From Thalassia testudinum (lineage: Eukaryota > Streptophyta > Magnoliopsida > Alismatales > Hydrocharitaceae), in NCBI GenBank assembly GCA_037157565.1, contig JAZHRO010000022.1, positions 4,216,001-4,280,000 on the forward strand: a DNA stretch of 64,000 nt. The letters are read 5' to 3'. Shown here in pieces: positions 11,757 through 23,290 of the stretch; within the stretch, counting starts at the first letter, position 1, and every line of letters starts with the position of its first letter. A model generated the notes under the pieces. The model was not told the DNA's origin, did no database searches, and saw only the letters and a program-made list of their open reading frames with translations. The position numbers were made by a program, and so were the translations under genes.

Positions 11757-13133
11757 GGCAATGGGCTTGCTAAACTCGTATTTATCTATTTATTTGTTCA
11801 CACATTATTTTTGAGGCATTTTTAACTCCGATCTTTTTGGTGCGAGGTACACATATCTTCTATATCTTGCCACACTAGCCTCTGAGATCAGGCGACCCTC
11901 AACACTATTCGTTGGCCACACATTAGGAGCAATATAGCCACTGTACGCACAATTGAGGAGGATCTTGAGCCACAATTCAGAAGAGAACATTTTGAGGAAG
12001 CTGCAAGCATCAACTCCTCCATTCCGAATAGATAGAATAGATAGTATATTAGATTAGTTTAGATTTAGTTTAGACTTCACATACATTTGGTTTAGGACCC
12101 TTGTTCTGGGGTACAATTTTGGGGGTTTGTTCCCCGATTTTATTTTAGGCCCGTGTTGGGTAATTTTTTGAGAGTCTGTTCCCTTTTTGTTTAGATTTAG
12201 GTTTTTATTTTCTTTTGTGGATTGATTTTATTTTGATTGTGCATAAGCGTTTAAAAAAAAAAAAATAAACAAAACACGAGCTGCCTGCTAGAAGTTGCCT
12301 GCCCCTTGGACGAACCATTCAGGTCTGAATGAGCAGCCTCTAGATTTATTTCTCTACATTGCGTGCATTCTAGCATTGTTGATTGCTAGGAGCAAGGTAT
12401 GCATTCTCTTACTTTGCATCCATATTTTGATCATGCACTGCATTTTGGACTTAATTCCAAGACCACATAAGTTATCTTGAAATGATTTAACAAGTGGTCA
12501 CATTTTCTGGAAAAGGATTAATCAATAGGAGGAACATATAAAACCCAAGGATTTGATTTGAGACATTGTGCCACAATTCAAAAAAATTCAAAATTTTTTG
12601 GTGTATGCACACTTGTTTGATCCTTGCACCAAAGCACGCATTTAGACACTCCTAGGTTTTTAAGCTGCTAGGAAAGAACTCTCCTATCATTGGATACCAA
12701 AGTGCTTGAAACTTAAGCTCAAAGGTTTTGTAACTCCAAGGAGGGGGATACCCTGTCACAAATTTTTGAGGGTAGTTAAGAAGCACCACGAAAGCACAGC
12801 TTCAAAGGAAGGCTTAGGCCTACTTGCATCCCTCGATCTTCCGTCCTTGGAGTACTTTACCATTTGAACTTTAGGGTAGAGCACCTAAGTTCCAATTAGG
12901 TCTTCATTAAGGCATTTCGTAGGTCGACAATAGGCACGTAATTGTTTGGGCAATTTGTATTGTCATCTACAACTGGACTTAAATCTCAAAGGCCTTAATT
13001 GATTAAAGACACAAAAGTCCTTTTGAATTGTGTTTGTTTGTGTATGCTTGGTAGGCGATCTCTGAGGAGACAACTTGTGTTTAATTCAGAACCTGAAAGG
13101 ATCCTTAGGAGAGCCAACCAAGAGAGAAGAGAG
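11757..13133 (+). other. Element G untranslated leader
   Basis: About 1.4 kb between PBS and the chosen gag start. No long ORF with recognisable content; a poly-A run lies near 12252-12265. The gag frame is open from 12999, but that stretch lacks gag-like content, so translation probably starts at the ATG at 13134. Confidence 0.6.
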
Positions 13134-14366
13134 ATGGCCGAGGAAGGAGAGAATAGAATTGTGGAAAACCAATCATCATTGAGAGATTATTTTATCCCTA
13201 CCAATCAACCTGGCCATACACTGAGAAGTACTGGGGGGAATAATCCATTTGAAATCAAGAGCAGTACCATATCTCTGTTGCCCTCATTCTATGGTACATC
13301 TAGGGAGGACCCCTACAGTCATCTGGACGAATTCACCGAGGTCTATTCCACGGTGAGATTGCAGGGTGTCATTGATGATGCCCAAATGCGAACCCTCTTT
13401 CCTCTCTCCCTCAAGGATAAGGCAAAGCATTGGTATCACACTCTAGATGGTAGAGTGGATACTTGGGAAGCCTTGAAGGGAGCATTTTTGAAAAAATACT
13501 TCCCCATGAGTAAGACCAATCACTATAGGAGGGAAATCATAGGTTTTGCTCAACAAGATGGAGAAAAGTTTCATGATGCATGGGAGTGCTTCAAAGATTT
13601 GTTACGCTTATGTCCCCATCATCAAGTGCCAAGATGGCAACTTGTAGAAAGGTTCTACACTGGATTAAATGACAAGCATAGGCAAACAGTGGATGGAGCC
13701 TGTGCAGGAACCTTTCTTACAAAAATTGAAGATGAGGCTTGGGATCTTTTTGAGACCTTGAGTGAGAATTCTATCCATTTAAATTCTACCTATTTGGATA
13801 GGAAACCCTCTCTTATGCAGAAAAAGATTGAGGCAAATGAGGCTAGGGATACCCAGAATTTGGCCTTCCAGATTCAATTGTTGAACCAAAACATGGAAAG
13901 GCTTATGACAAACCCTAGCCAACTCACGCCAAATGCCTCTGCTTCCCAAGCTTCTGAATGCTCCATTTGCAATGGTAATACGCATGCTACTGTGGATTGT
14001 CATTTGGCCTCCCAATTTCCTGACCTTGTACAGGCAGACTTGAATGCCGCCCAAGTGTTCTGACCCAGACCTCGTAATGACCCTTTTTCCAATACTTATA
14101 ACGAAGGATGGAGGAAACACCCCAATTTTTCATGGAGATAAGGGAATGTCTCTAATTCAGGGAATTACAGACCCCAACCCTTTCAGACTCAATAGTATAA
14201 TCAAACTCCTATGCCTTCCCAACCATCCAAGACTTCTGAGATGGATGAGCTTAAAGCCATGCTTAAAGCAATGCAAGAGAATCAAAGCATGATCATCCAA
14301 TCTCATGACAAGGCAATCAATGAGATTAAATCACAGATTGGACACCTTGTCGAGGCCATGAGTTAA
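13134..14366 (+). pseudogene. Element G Gag (decayed)
   Basis: Gag forms the virus-like particle around the element RNA. From ATG 13134 (MAEEGENR) the frame is open to a TGA at 14061-14063. It contains the Retrotrans_gag domain: LPSFYGTSREDPYSHLDEF, then FPLSLKDKAKHWYHTL, a TWEALKGAFLKKYFP stretch, FHDAWECFKDLL and CPHHQVPRWQLVERFYTGL. A zinc-knuckle-like CSICNGNTHATVDC (C-x2-C-x4-H-x4-C) lies near 13960-14000. The same frame continues beyond the stop with NPGW-type text, interrupted by TAA 14139, TAG 14193 and TAA 14364. These stops fit single C-to-T changes of CGA, CAA or CAG codons. A zinc knuckle in Gag normally binds the packaged RNA. Confidence 0.9.
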
Positions 14367-15600
14367 AGAGAGACTGGGAAGCTTCTCAGTTCATCTGGGG
14401 AGAACCCTAAAGGGAAAGGGATTATTTTTAGGGAGCAAGCCCAGGCGGTGACTATTCTGAGGAGTGGGAAAGAAATTTCCAAACCTGATGCTCCTATAGT
14501 CCCACCTTCTGGAAAACCATCCACATCGACTTTCGACCTCACTGGAGAGGAGCAACCCAACTCTTCTCCGCTTGAAATCACCTCTCCAGAAGAGGTTGTT
14601 CCCATTCCCCCACTTACCCAACATGACAACCCTTCCACCCAGAGACCGAGAATGCCCTTTCTAGAGAGCTTATCTGACTCTCAGTAGACTTCTGCTGGCT
14701 CATCTAGAGCCAAAGATAGGATGGACGAAATCATGGAGACTTTCAAACAAGTGCAAATTAACCTGCCCTTGCTTGAAGCTATCAGGCAGATTCCATCCTA
14801 TGCCTGCTTTCTTAAGGACCTGTGCATGAAAAAGCGGCAATCAAGGAAACAGGTCCAATCAAAGGTTGTCCTGTCTGATTCTGTTAGCTCAATTATACAA
14901 CATGGGACGCCCCCGAAACTTAAGGACCTAGGAGCCACATACATCTCAGTGGTTGTTGGCGACCTACAAAAAGACGAGGCTTTGCTTAATCTGGGTGCGG
15001 GGGTAAACATCCTTCCGAGCTATGTATATGAATAACTTGGAGGAGGCAATCTGAAGCCTTCCCCTATAATCCTCCAAGTTGCAGACCATTCTTTGAAGAC
15101 ACCACGGGGCCTGTTGGAAGATGTCCTCGTGAGAGTGGAGGATTTCTTTTTCCCCATTGACTTTCTAGTACTGGACACTGACCCTACCAACAAAGCAACC
15201 AAGCCCTCAATCATTTTGGGCCACCCTTTTCTTGCGACTTCTAATTCTTCAATTAATTGTCAAACTGGGGCATTAAAAATGGGCTTTAGGAATAGGAAAA
15301 TTTGGATGAATGTGTTTGATGCTTATGAACAAGCTGGATTTGAGGATTGTTCTCAAGTTAAGGTGGTAGATGATCTGATTGAAGAGACAACTCCTGCAAT
15401 TTTATGTGATGATCCCGTTCAGCATGTCATGCTAAATGAGCATTCCCATCTCTTGGAGGAATGTGAAGGGGAAGTGCTAGAACTTGAGGAATTGCTTGGA
15501 GTTTCTACTGAGTCTCTTTCCCCATTATGTCTGCCTAAGGTAGGTCTGCTACCTGAGATGGGGACTTCTATTTTGAAACCCTCAGCCATACAAGCTCGTG
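14367..15600 (+). pseudogene. Element G Gag tail and aspartic protease (decayed)
   Basis: Same frame as gag. It begins with the conserved TILRSGKEI block (14448), a Pro/Ser-rich spacer, and MDEIMETFKQVQINLPLLEAI (14721). The retroviral-type aspartic protease follows. Its active site, normally LLDLGAS, reads LLNLGAG (Asn codon 14988-14990), so the catalytic Asp is replaced and the enzyme should be inactive. Downstream are LPSYVY, a LEDVLVRV block and the flap/C-terminal IILGHPFLAT motif (normally ILGRPFLAT). Stops at 14685 (TAG) and 15033 (TAA) interrupt the frame. The protease would have cut the Gag-Pol polyprotein. Confidence 0.88.
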
Positions 15601-16480
15601 ACCATGAACTGAAACCCCTCCCTGATTCTCTCAAGTATGTATTCCTTGGGCCAAATGATACGCTCCCTGTAATCATCTCATCTGCACTATCTGAAGTGCA
15701 AAAGGGAGCCTTGTTAGACTGTTTATCAAGGCACCAGGAAGCCATAGCTTGGACGATTGCTGATATTAAGGGTATAGACTCTACGCTCTACATGCATCAC
15801 ATTTATACTATGATTCCATCAAACCCTTTCGAGACATGCAGAGATGTCTTAACCCCAACATGAGGGAAGTAGTTTAAAAGGAGATTATGAAGTGGTTGGA
15901 TGCTGGGATTATTTATTCCATCGTAGATAGAAAATGGGTTAGTCCAATCCATGTGGTGCCAAAGAAGGCAGGCTTCACTGTAGAAACAAATGATCAGGGT
16001 GAACAAGTGGTGACCAGACCCTCAACTAGTTGGAGGGTCTGCATTGACTATCGCAAATTGAACACCGCTACCTAGAAGGATCACTTTCCCTTGCCCTTTA
16101 TTGATCAGATCCTAGAAAGATTGGCAGGGAACAAGTATTTCTGCTTTTTAGATGGATATTCTGGGTACAACCAGGTTGCAGTCTTCCCTGATGATCAGGA
16201 TAAGACAACTTTCACTAGTCCTTATGGCACTTTTGCATTCAGGCGTATGCCGTTTGGATTATGTAATGCACCTGCAACTTTCTAGCGGTGTATGACGTCC
16301 ATTTTCTCGGACATGATTGACAGGTGCGTCGAGGTTTTTTTGGATGACTTTTCCATTTACGGCTCGTCTTTCGACCAGTGTCTCCTACACTTAGAGAATG
16401 TGCTGAAGAGATGTAAGGAGACTGGTTTAGTCCTTAGCTGAGAGAAAAGCCACTTCATGGTATAGAAAGGCATTGTAGTT
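15601..16480 (+). pseudogene. Element G reverse transcriptase (decayed)
   Basis: Begins after an acidic linker with LKYVFLGPNDTLPVIIS. A frameshift near 15810-15830 separates the linker frame from the RT core, which runs from about 15830: MKWLDAGIIY, WVSPIHVVPKKAG, WRVCIDYRKLN, KDHFPLPFIDQILERLAG, motif A FLDGYSGYNQ (Asp intact), FRRMPFGLCNAPATF and the catalytic FLDDFS (Asp codons 16343-16348). In-frame stops occur at about 15875 (TAA), 16073 (TAG), 16283 (TAG), 16439 (TGA) and 16463 (TAG). All active-site Asp residues are present, so loss of function here comes from stops and frameshift rather than active-site change. Confidence 0.92.
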
Positions 16481-17275
16481 AGGCATGTTGTGTCTAAAAG
16501 GGGCTTGGAAGTAGATAAGGCTAAAGTTGATTCTATTTCCAAACTTCCATTGCCCATGAATGTCAAACAGATTAGATCATTTCTGGCCATGCAGGTTTTT
16601 ATAGTCGATTCATTAAGAATTTCAGCAAAATTTCTAGGCCACTTTGCAACTTATTGGCGAAGGAATCTTCCTTTGATTTTGATTCAAAGTGTGCCGAGGC
16701 TTTTCATATGCTGAAGGAGGCCTTGACCTTTGCGTCTATTCTCCGAGCTCCTGACTAGACACTCCCATTTGAGCTGATGAGTGATGCTTTGGATTATGCT
16801 ATGGGAGTTATTCTTGGACAGAGGGTTGAGGGAAAACCACATGTGCTGCATTATGCTAGCAAGACTTTAACTGAACCATAGCAAAAATACACAGTCACTA
16901 AAAAGGAATTACTTGCTGTAGTTTTTGCTCTGGAAAAGTTTAGATCTTATCTTGTTGGATCTAAGGTGGTCATTTTTACTGATCATGCAGCAGTGAAACA
17001 TCTCATTGCCAAGGAAGACTCTAAGCCATGTTTAATTAGATGGATTCTACTCCTTCAAGAGTTTGACTTGGAGATTCGTGAAAAGAAAGGAGTGGAAAAT
17101 GCAATGGCTGACCACTTGTCTCGCATCCCCCTTGATGACTCTCAATCTAGAGACATCCGCGAAACATTTCCCGATGAAGCACTTATGGCGGTAACACCAA
17201 CTTCACCCTGGTATGCGGATACAGTTAACTACTTGATCACTGGAGAAACCCCTGGCTCTTGGGATGTACAAAAAT
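16481..17275 (+). pseudogene. Element G RNase H (decayed)
   Basis: Continues from RT with SKRGLEVDKAKVDSISKLP and MNVKQIRSFL. A frameshift near 16590 moves the reading frame; the RNase H domain then reads FELMSDALDYAMGVILGQ (first catalytic Asp), [19 protein letters not shown] (Glu), [11 protein letters not shown] (Asp) and MADHLSRIP (Asp). Thus all four D-E-D-D positions are visible. Stops lie near 16756 and 16879. The long open end 16966-17277 leads into the RNase H-integrase linker. Confidence 0.88.
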
Positions 17276-18428
17276 GATAGCGATTCATTTCCCAAGCTAG
17301 ATTCTTTCATTGGGAAGAGCCAGAATTATTTCATATTGGACAAGACCAAGTTTGAAGACGATGTGTGCCTGAAGAAGAACAACAGAGTGTGTTGAGATTT
17401 TGCCATGAGCTTCATTGTGGAGGACACTTTGGTGCTATGAAAACAGCTTTTAAGGTTCTCCAGTCTAGTTTTTGGTGGCCTTCTTTATTTAGGGATTCCC
17501 ATTACTTTGTTAAGTCCTGTCTCAGATGTCAATGAACTGGAACGATTAGGAAGCAGAATGAGATGCCCCAACACCCAATCCAACCTGTGGAAATTTTTGA
17601 TGTTTGGGGGAGAGACTTAATGGGTCCTTTCCCTTCGTCCCATGGATTTGAATATATCTTGGTGGTAGTGGATTACGTCTCCAAGTGGATAGAGGCCATT
17701 CTTATGCACACAAATGACCACTCTGTGATTTTGAAATTTGTGAAGGCCAATATCATATCTCACTTTGGCTACCCCAAGATGATTATAAGTGGTGGGGGAC
17801 CTCATTTCCGGAACCATCACTTCAATTGGCTACTCAGGAGTTTGGGAGTAACTCACAAGATTGCTACTCCTTACCATCATCAGACCAGTGGCCAGGTTGA
17901 AGTGTCAAATAGGGAGCTTAAGAATATTTTAGAAAAGACTGTTAGGCCTAATACGAAGGACTAGTCCTAAAAGCTTGATGACGCTTTATGGGCTTATCAA
18001 ATGGCCTACAAAACCCCTTTGGGTATGTCTCCCTTCCAGATTGTGTACTGGAAAGCGTGCCACTTGCCTGTTGAACTTCAACTAGGGCACTTTAGGCCAT
18101 CCGAAGTGTTAACATGGATTTAGAGCAAGCTAGTAAAGCACGTTTACTGGAGTTGATTGAGCTTGTGGAACTGATGAATGACGCTTATGACACCTCCCAA
18201 GCTTATAAAGAGAGAACTAAGGTCTTGCATGATAAATATATCCTTAGAAAGACCTGTGAGCCCAACCAACAAGTCTGGCTTTTCATTTCTAGACTTAAGC
18301 TATTTTCAGGAAAATTGAAATCACGTTGGGATGGGCCTTATATTGTCACCAAAGTATTTTCACATGGGGCAGTGGAGATCAAGAACCCTTCCTCTTCAGC
18401 ACCACCCTTCACTATCAACGACCAATGA
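17276..18428 (+). pseudogene. Element G integrase (decayed)
   Basis: The zinc-binding domain at about 17380-17535 shows FCHELHCGGHFG (two His) and SCLRCQ (two Cys). The core in the open piece 17563-17964 has the first catalytic Asp in [11 protein letters not shown], but the second, normally in IISDGG, is Gly (IISGGGPHF, codon 17791-17793). The Glu is kept in [10 protein letters not shown]. After a TAG at 17962 come WAYQMAYKTPLGMSPF and KACHLPVELQ, then a frameshift near 18110 and a C-terminal part 18114-18428 with AYKERTKVLHDKYI and SRWDGPY, the usual integrase tail. Integration activity is not expected. Confidence 0.9.
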
Positions 18429-19787
18429 TTAAAACCTTATGTAACTTTTGATGGCCATCTGGTTGACGAGGTCACCCTTGAGGAGCCTTAGCTCCTTTCT
18501 CTTCCACCTCAGGTAACATCTTCCCTTGGTAATTCTACTTTCAATGCGGACATTGTTTAAACTAAGCATAGGGGGATAGGACCTGAGGCATCTGTACATA
18601 GCATTTATACATAGTGCATTCATGCATTTAGTTAAAACATTCTACATTGCATACATTTATTATCAAAAAAAAGAATATTTTACATTATTGAGCTTAATTG
18701 GCTGAGCCCTGCATTTTTAGGCAGACCAGAACTTTAGGTTAGACTATGTGGACTCTAGGTGTCTAACTTTAGAAGCTAAGTTGAAGTACTAGCTCTAGAC
18801 CTTTAGGGTCCTTTGTGGACTTAAAAACTCAAGTAGGAGTTAAGTTGCAAACCATCCCTCGAGAGTTTGAGGAAGGAAAGCTAGGGATTGAGTTAAAGGC
18901 TAGGTAGTACCTGATGTCTTTTTCTACCTTCTGGTTTACGGGTCCTCGTAACCAAAGCATCCACAATTCATACACACTTGGTCTTGTGTAAATAGTGATC
19001 ACCCTAATTCCTTTCTTGGAGAAAAATTTTGGTTCTCTTAGTTCTGACTTAGGAGAAGCTTAAAAACACAAGTTGATTAGAAGAGTTCCTACCGCAGGAG
19101 AGGTGGAGTACATACTCACCTTGAGGATGTGATGATAACATGTCACCTCCTTGACGCTTGTCTCTTAGGATATCCATCCTACTAGGTGCATGTAAGTGCA
19201 TTGTGCAGTTCAGGTACCATGGGCAGCCCTATCTTGAAGTGCCGATTGCCACAGGCCTGAATTTGCTTTAGAAATCCATGGGCGATACTATCTCGAAGTG
19301 TCAATTGCCCGGAGTTCTTGGGGTCGCTATGGGTGGTGCTATCTCGAAGCATCGAAAGCCAGGCACCCTTCGAGGTTCGGTGACGAGGACAATGAATCCA
19401 ACACTGACCATGCTGATAGCTTATCCAAGGTTAGACTTAGAGGAATCAAACAAAAAATTATATATTAAAAAAAAAATCTCTTACTCTCTTTCCTGGTTGG
19501 CAATCAAACCAACCTCAAATAACTCAGGCCAATGCACATGCACGGATGCTTTAATCTCTAGAACCAATAAACCCTAGGGTAGAGTTAGAAATCAGGGAAA
19601 CTTGTGCCTACAACTCATCTTTAGCTGACTTAGTCCGTAACTTAGCAATTACTTCGGAACCTTAGGTCTAAAGTCTGAACTTAACGTGTTTCTAAAGGAA
19701 GATCGATTGAGTTGGTTAGTCCACTTGAAGAGTTGGGTTATTGCTTGAATTTGCTGGGGAATAACAAAAAATAGGCATGGAAGCATT
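18429..19787 (+). other. Element G 3' untranslated region
   Basis: About 1.36 kb between the end of pol and the 3' LTR. No env-like or other ORF with recognisable content. It contains three imperfect tandem copies of a 52-58 base unit at 19217-19375, described separately. Athila relatives often carry an extra ORF here; none is visible. Confidence 0.65.
19217..19375 (+). repeat. Three imperfect tandem repeats in the element G 3' region
   Basis: Three copies of a unit beginning (C/T)ATGGGC-G-(C/A)CTATCT(T/C)GAAG, starting near 19218, 19276 and 19327, followed each time by a TCGATTGCC- or TCAATTGCCC-like block. Spacing is 58 and about 52 bases. Confidence 0.6.
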
Positions 19788-21499
19788 TGATGAGCCCATA
19801 TTTGTGGGCTAATTAGTTACTTAAATGCTTAGGAATTAGACTAATATTGACATATAAATTGCATACAATAAGATGTAAATAGATTAGTCTAATTATTCAT
19901 TTATTTACATATTTCATGCATTGCATTCATACTTAGAATTCATTTAGAATAGCATCATTAGAATAGTTAATTTTTTAGGTTACATTACATGCATTATTTT
20001 ATTTCACATTTCTTTTAAGGGCTTATAAATAAATAACCCTCATTTAATTTCTTTATTTTATCTCCAACGGATGCATGCAGAAAATTACACTGGCTAAATG
20101 CACAAGCGACAATCGTGGATCTCTATTCCCACGATGTGCGTCACTTCTTCAACCAACATCTACCTGCGCCTGCACTCCTCTGCAGCTATAAGAAAGGGAG
20201 AGCCTCAACTGGGTTCTGGAGGCCACCACCATCCCGACCCACCACTACGCAGAGCTTTTGAGTTTCTTCACATCACCATTGCTGGCCTCAACTATGTGCA
20301 CAAGTCCACACTACCGTGGGCAGGTAGGGTAATAGACCGCTGCACCATCCGTGGCTTGTGCAGGTTACTGCGGGTGTGTGCCTGAAGGCCACGCAGTTAG
20401 CACCAGCCACCACCGCCAGCAACCATCCATTATAGTTAAGATGTCTGGGAATGATCCCAGACATCTGACCTCCACCTTCTTCTTTGTTTGTTGGTTCCTC
20501 TATTTTTCCTCCACCAAAAACAACCCAAACACCAACAGCACATTGCCTCCACACCTTGCCACCCTCACTGCGCCTCCACGTGCACCGCCCTTCTAGCACA
20601 ACCTACACACACACCTGCGCACTCCCAGCAGTGCGTGCGGCCTCATCACCTATAGCAATAGCCTCCACGCTGTACCACTCCCTCCAGTGCACAGCTACAG
20701 CAGTTGCCCCCCTCTAATGTAGTCCTCCTTCAGTAGCGTGCAGCCCTCCTTCAGCATCTCTCCATGTGTGGCCTGCAGTGCCCGTGCGCACCTAGCTCGC
20801 CTCCACTTCCCCTTCGCTCATGTAGCACCTCCATGCGCCCGCTCAGCATCCGCTCCTTTAGCAACTTCGTCAGCCTGTAGCAGCAGCGTGCGCCCCCTTC
20901 GGCAGCACGCCGCACACACCAGCATGCCTGTAGCACCCGCGCACCCCTCGAATGTGCCCCGCTAGTAGCCACTGTTGGAACCCACCTTCTCTAGAGCTCC
21001 GTCCGGTCAGCTCCAGCCACTTCGCAACTCGTCGCCGCCGCCACCGCGAAGCCCTTGGTCTACAGATCTTCCTCCGAGCTTCGCACCTCTGGCCATAACC
21101 TCCTCCTCGTGCATAGACAAGGGGAAGTTTTCCCCTATTTTGCTATATTAAAATGCCAATTAGTTTTTACGATTCATGCCATTGTCAACTTCATTTTCTG
21201 ATTAAATTATTCTGGTGATCTTATGGAAAGAACCTCCCTCTTTCTTGTAAATACAATATCAGCACGTTAAAGTCTTATTATCTCATTTGAAAAGTGATTT
21301 TGGCTTGATTTCTTGATGAAATTAATAGTGAACATCGATTTTTAACCCTTGCGAGTTTAAATAGGCCACTGCCTCCCTGTGGATACGACCCGCTCCTAAT
21401 TGAGTGGTTATTTTAATTGTTGATTAGTCGATTTTTCTACCACTTGCATACAACAACAATGCATATTTTCATGTACAAAAGCGAAAAATCGGCTCGTCA
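19788..21499 (+). repeat. Element G 3' LTR
   Basis: Matches the 5' LTR from TGATGAGCCC to CTCGTCA, with many single-base differences and small indels. TATAAATAA lies at 20024-20032. CTCAT follows at 21500-21504. Confidence 0.93.
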
Positions 21500-21504
21500 C
21501 TCAT

Positions 21505-22914
21505 TACTACTAGAAAGCAGGAAATCTACACTAGAAAGCAGTAAATCTACTCTAAAAAGTAGTAAAGAGAATGGAGAGAGAAATATCCTCCTCGACGATT
21601 GCTTGGAGGATGAGCCGGATGGGATGACGCCTGGAAGACAGGGAACGGAGTGGGAAGAGGAGGACAAAGTAGGAGGAACGGGAATGAAGCAGCACGTTGT
21701 TGTCGTCGCGGGATATGCTTTGCAAATGCAGAGAGAGGACAACCACGGGATGCTCCACGAAGGGGGACGAAAGTGGAAAAATTATGATTTCTACTCAAGG
21801 GGAGCATCCCGGGTTTGGAACAAGCTCTTAAAGCTTTGGAAGGGGTGAGAGAAGAGAAGGGATGAGAATTTCGTAGGGTAAGGGTCTCCTTTTATAGCTG
21901 CAAGGATTGAGGGCAATTTGGACATTTTAACTTGAAAATATTAATTAAGGGACCTTTAGTGATGGAATTAAACGTCGCTAAAGGCTCATCGTGGGTGACA
22001 TGTGCGTGCTGTGCGCATGCCTACTTCTCTTCTACGCCAAAAACGTACGCCCACATTTGGATGACATAACGATTGGATGGTCGAGATCGATCCTCGCTCG
22101 CGCCCGCTCTTCAGCTTCGCACCGCTTGATCGCGCCTCAAATCGGGCATGAGGTAGTGCGTTTGATCTAGTGTAGACCCGATTGGGCGATCTGGGTTGTC
22201 TGCAATCGATCGTGAAGTCCGGATTTAATGCTGACGCGTAGCGGATCGTGAGTCGAACCTGCGCCCCACACTTGCGCCACGCCTTGCGACCACTACATTG
22301 CGTCTTCATCTATGTCACACGGAGATTTTAAGCGATGCGTGCTCACGGTCGTTGGATCAGGATCCAACGGCCCAGATCTCATCTTTTCGTGCCTTTAGAA
22401 GATGAGAGCAGCGAGTCTGTGGGGTTGATAGGGTGGCTGAGATGGCGCCACGTGGTGCTATCTTGGCTGTCCATCTTCTATATTTTGTAGACAGTGCCAC
22501 GGGTGTAGGATTGGACCAATTTTCACGTCGTTAGGCTGCAATCGTTAATTCGAACCCATCCATGCGATTGGATTTGTTGTGTGAGGTGCAGATTAGCACC
22601 ATCTTGTCCCTTGATCTCTAGGCTTCCTTGGACTATATCTAGTGCTACGGATGTTCGATCAGAGCGTTCTTAGAGTCTTGAACTCCCGTTGTTGCCCTGA
22701 TCAGATCCGTACGGTTGGATCCTTGGTCCGAAGCCCTGATTAACAAGTTTCCCTATCCCTAGCCATAAAAGGAGATAATTAACCTAAATTTTATACAGAC
22801 TACCCTAAATGCAAGATGATGCATGTTATACAATATTTATAATATGTGATGCAATTCTATGCCTAAGAACATGCGTAAATAGACAGTTTATGTTATATAA
22901 ACGTGTTTACATCA
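21505..22914 (-). repeat. Element B 5' LTR, right part
   Basis: Continues the LTR interrupted at 9994 and matches 4156-5558 of the 3' LTR, ending TTTACATCA at 22914. The minus-strand TATA box CTATAAAAGGAGACC lies at about 21884-21897. The ORF-like stretch near 21417-21848 arises from LTR sequence on the unused strand and is not called as a gene. Confidence 0.88.
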
Positions 22915-23290
22915 GCGCTGCCGACCTCCTCCGTCGACTCCGAGGGTCCTCTTGCCGATGACCCCCCCACCCCACGTCATCCTGCGACCCCACCCCTCAA
23001 TAAGTGCTCCTCGGCCCTCCTTCCCTTCCTCGTTCCACTGTGCTACCATGGCGACCACCGAAACCACCATGACCACCTTCCCTTCTTCGTGCTGCCTCCA
23101 CCACCACGACCACCTCACCACCACCTCGTCAACCACTGCCCCCACCTCCACAGCCGCCTGCCCGCCACCATCCCGACCTCCACGGTCGGTCGCCGCCACC
23201 GCCACCTTAGGCCACAACCACTTTAGGCACCACCACCACCACCACCTCCTCCTCCTCCCACCACCATCACCCTAATTTCCCCCTTAGGGT
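22915..23290 (+). other. CACTA leader, GC-rich part right of element B
   Basis: C-rich sequence encoding Pro/His/Thr-rich stretches in more than one frame (for example 22903-23226 and 22952-23275), none with a recognisable domain. It continues the leader interrupted at 3832. It may be untranslated first-exon sequence of the transposase transcript. Confidence 0.4.

Larger units (their letters stand above)
9995..21499 (+). mobile_element. Element G: Ty3/gypsy LTR retrotransposon (Athila-like) with gag-pol
   Basis: An 11.5 kb plus-strand element: 5' LTR 9995-11736, PBS, leader, gag from 13134, protease, RT, RNase H, integrase to 18428, a 3' untranslated region, and 3' LTR 19788-21499. A perfect 5-bp duplication CTCAT flanks it (9990-9994 and 21500-21504) and LTRs start TG and end CA. 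It is inserted in the 5' LTR of element B. The two LTRs differ at many positions, mostly transitions, so the insertion is not recent. Domain order RT-RNase H-integrase and a tRNA-Asp PBS fit the OTA/Athila branch; no chromodomain or env-like ORF was seen. Confidence 0.95.
3833..22914 (-). mobile_element. Element B: pol-less LTR retrotransposon
   Basis: Minus-strand element bounded by two related LTRs of about 1.73 kb: 3833-5558 (3') and 9674-9994 plus 21505-22914 (5', interrupted by element G). Both run TGTTGAAAGC...TTTACATCA on the plus strand. The PBS at about 9655-9672 and the polypurine tract at 5559-5576 lie at the expected places. The 4.1 kb internal region has one recognisable ORF (7869-7282) without a known domain and no RT, RNase H or integrase. 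Flanking pentamers are ATGCT (3828-3832) and GCGCT (22915-22919), differing by two transitions, so probably a decayed duplication. It sits in the CACTA leader. Confidence 0.85.

Noticed and set aside
18429..19787. Possible env-like gene after element G integrase, as in some Athila elements
   Set aside because: No long open frame, signal peptide or transmembrane-type segment; only short frames and tandem repeats.
21417..21848. 143-codon plus-strand ORF across the G 3' LTR end
   Set aside because: It crosses the junction between the G LTR and the resumed B LTR, so it is an accidental fusion of two repeats.
22903..23275. Pro/His-rich ORFs right of element B
   Set aside because: Several frames and both strands are open because of a simple C-rich composition; no domain and no support as protein. 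Described only as CACTA leader.
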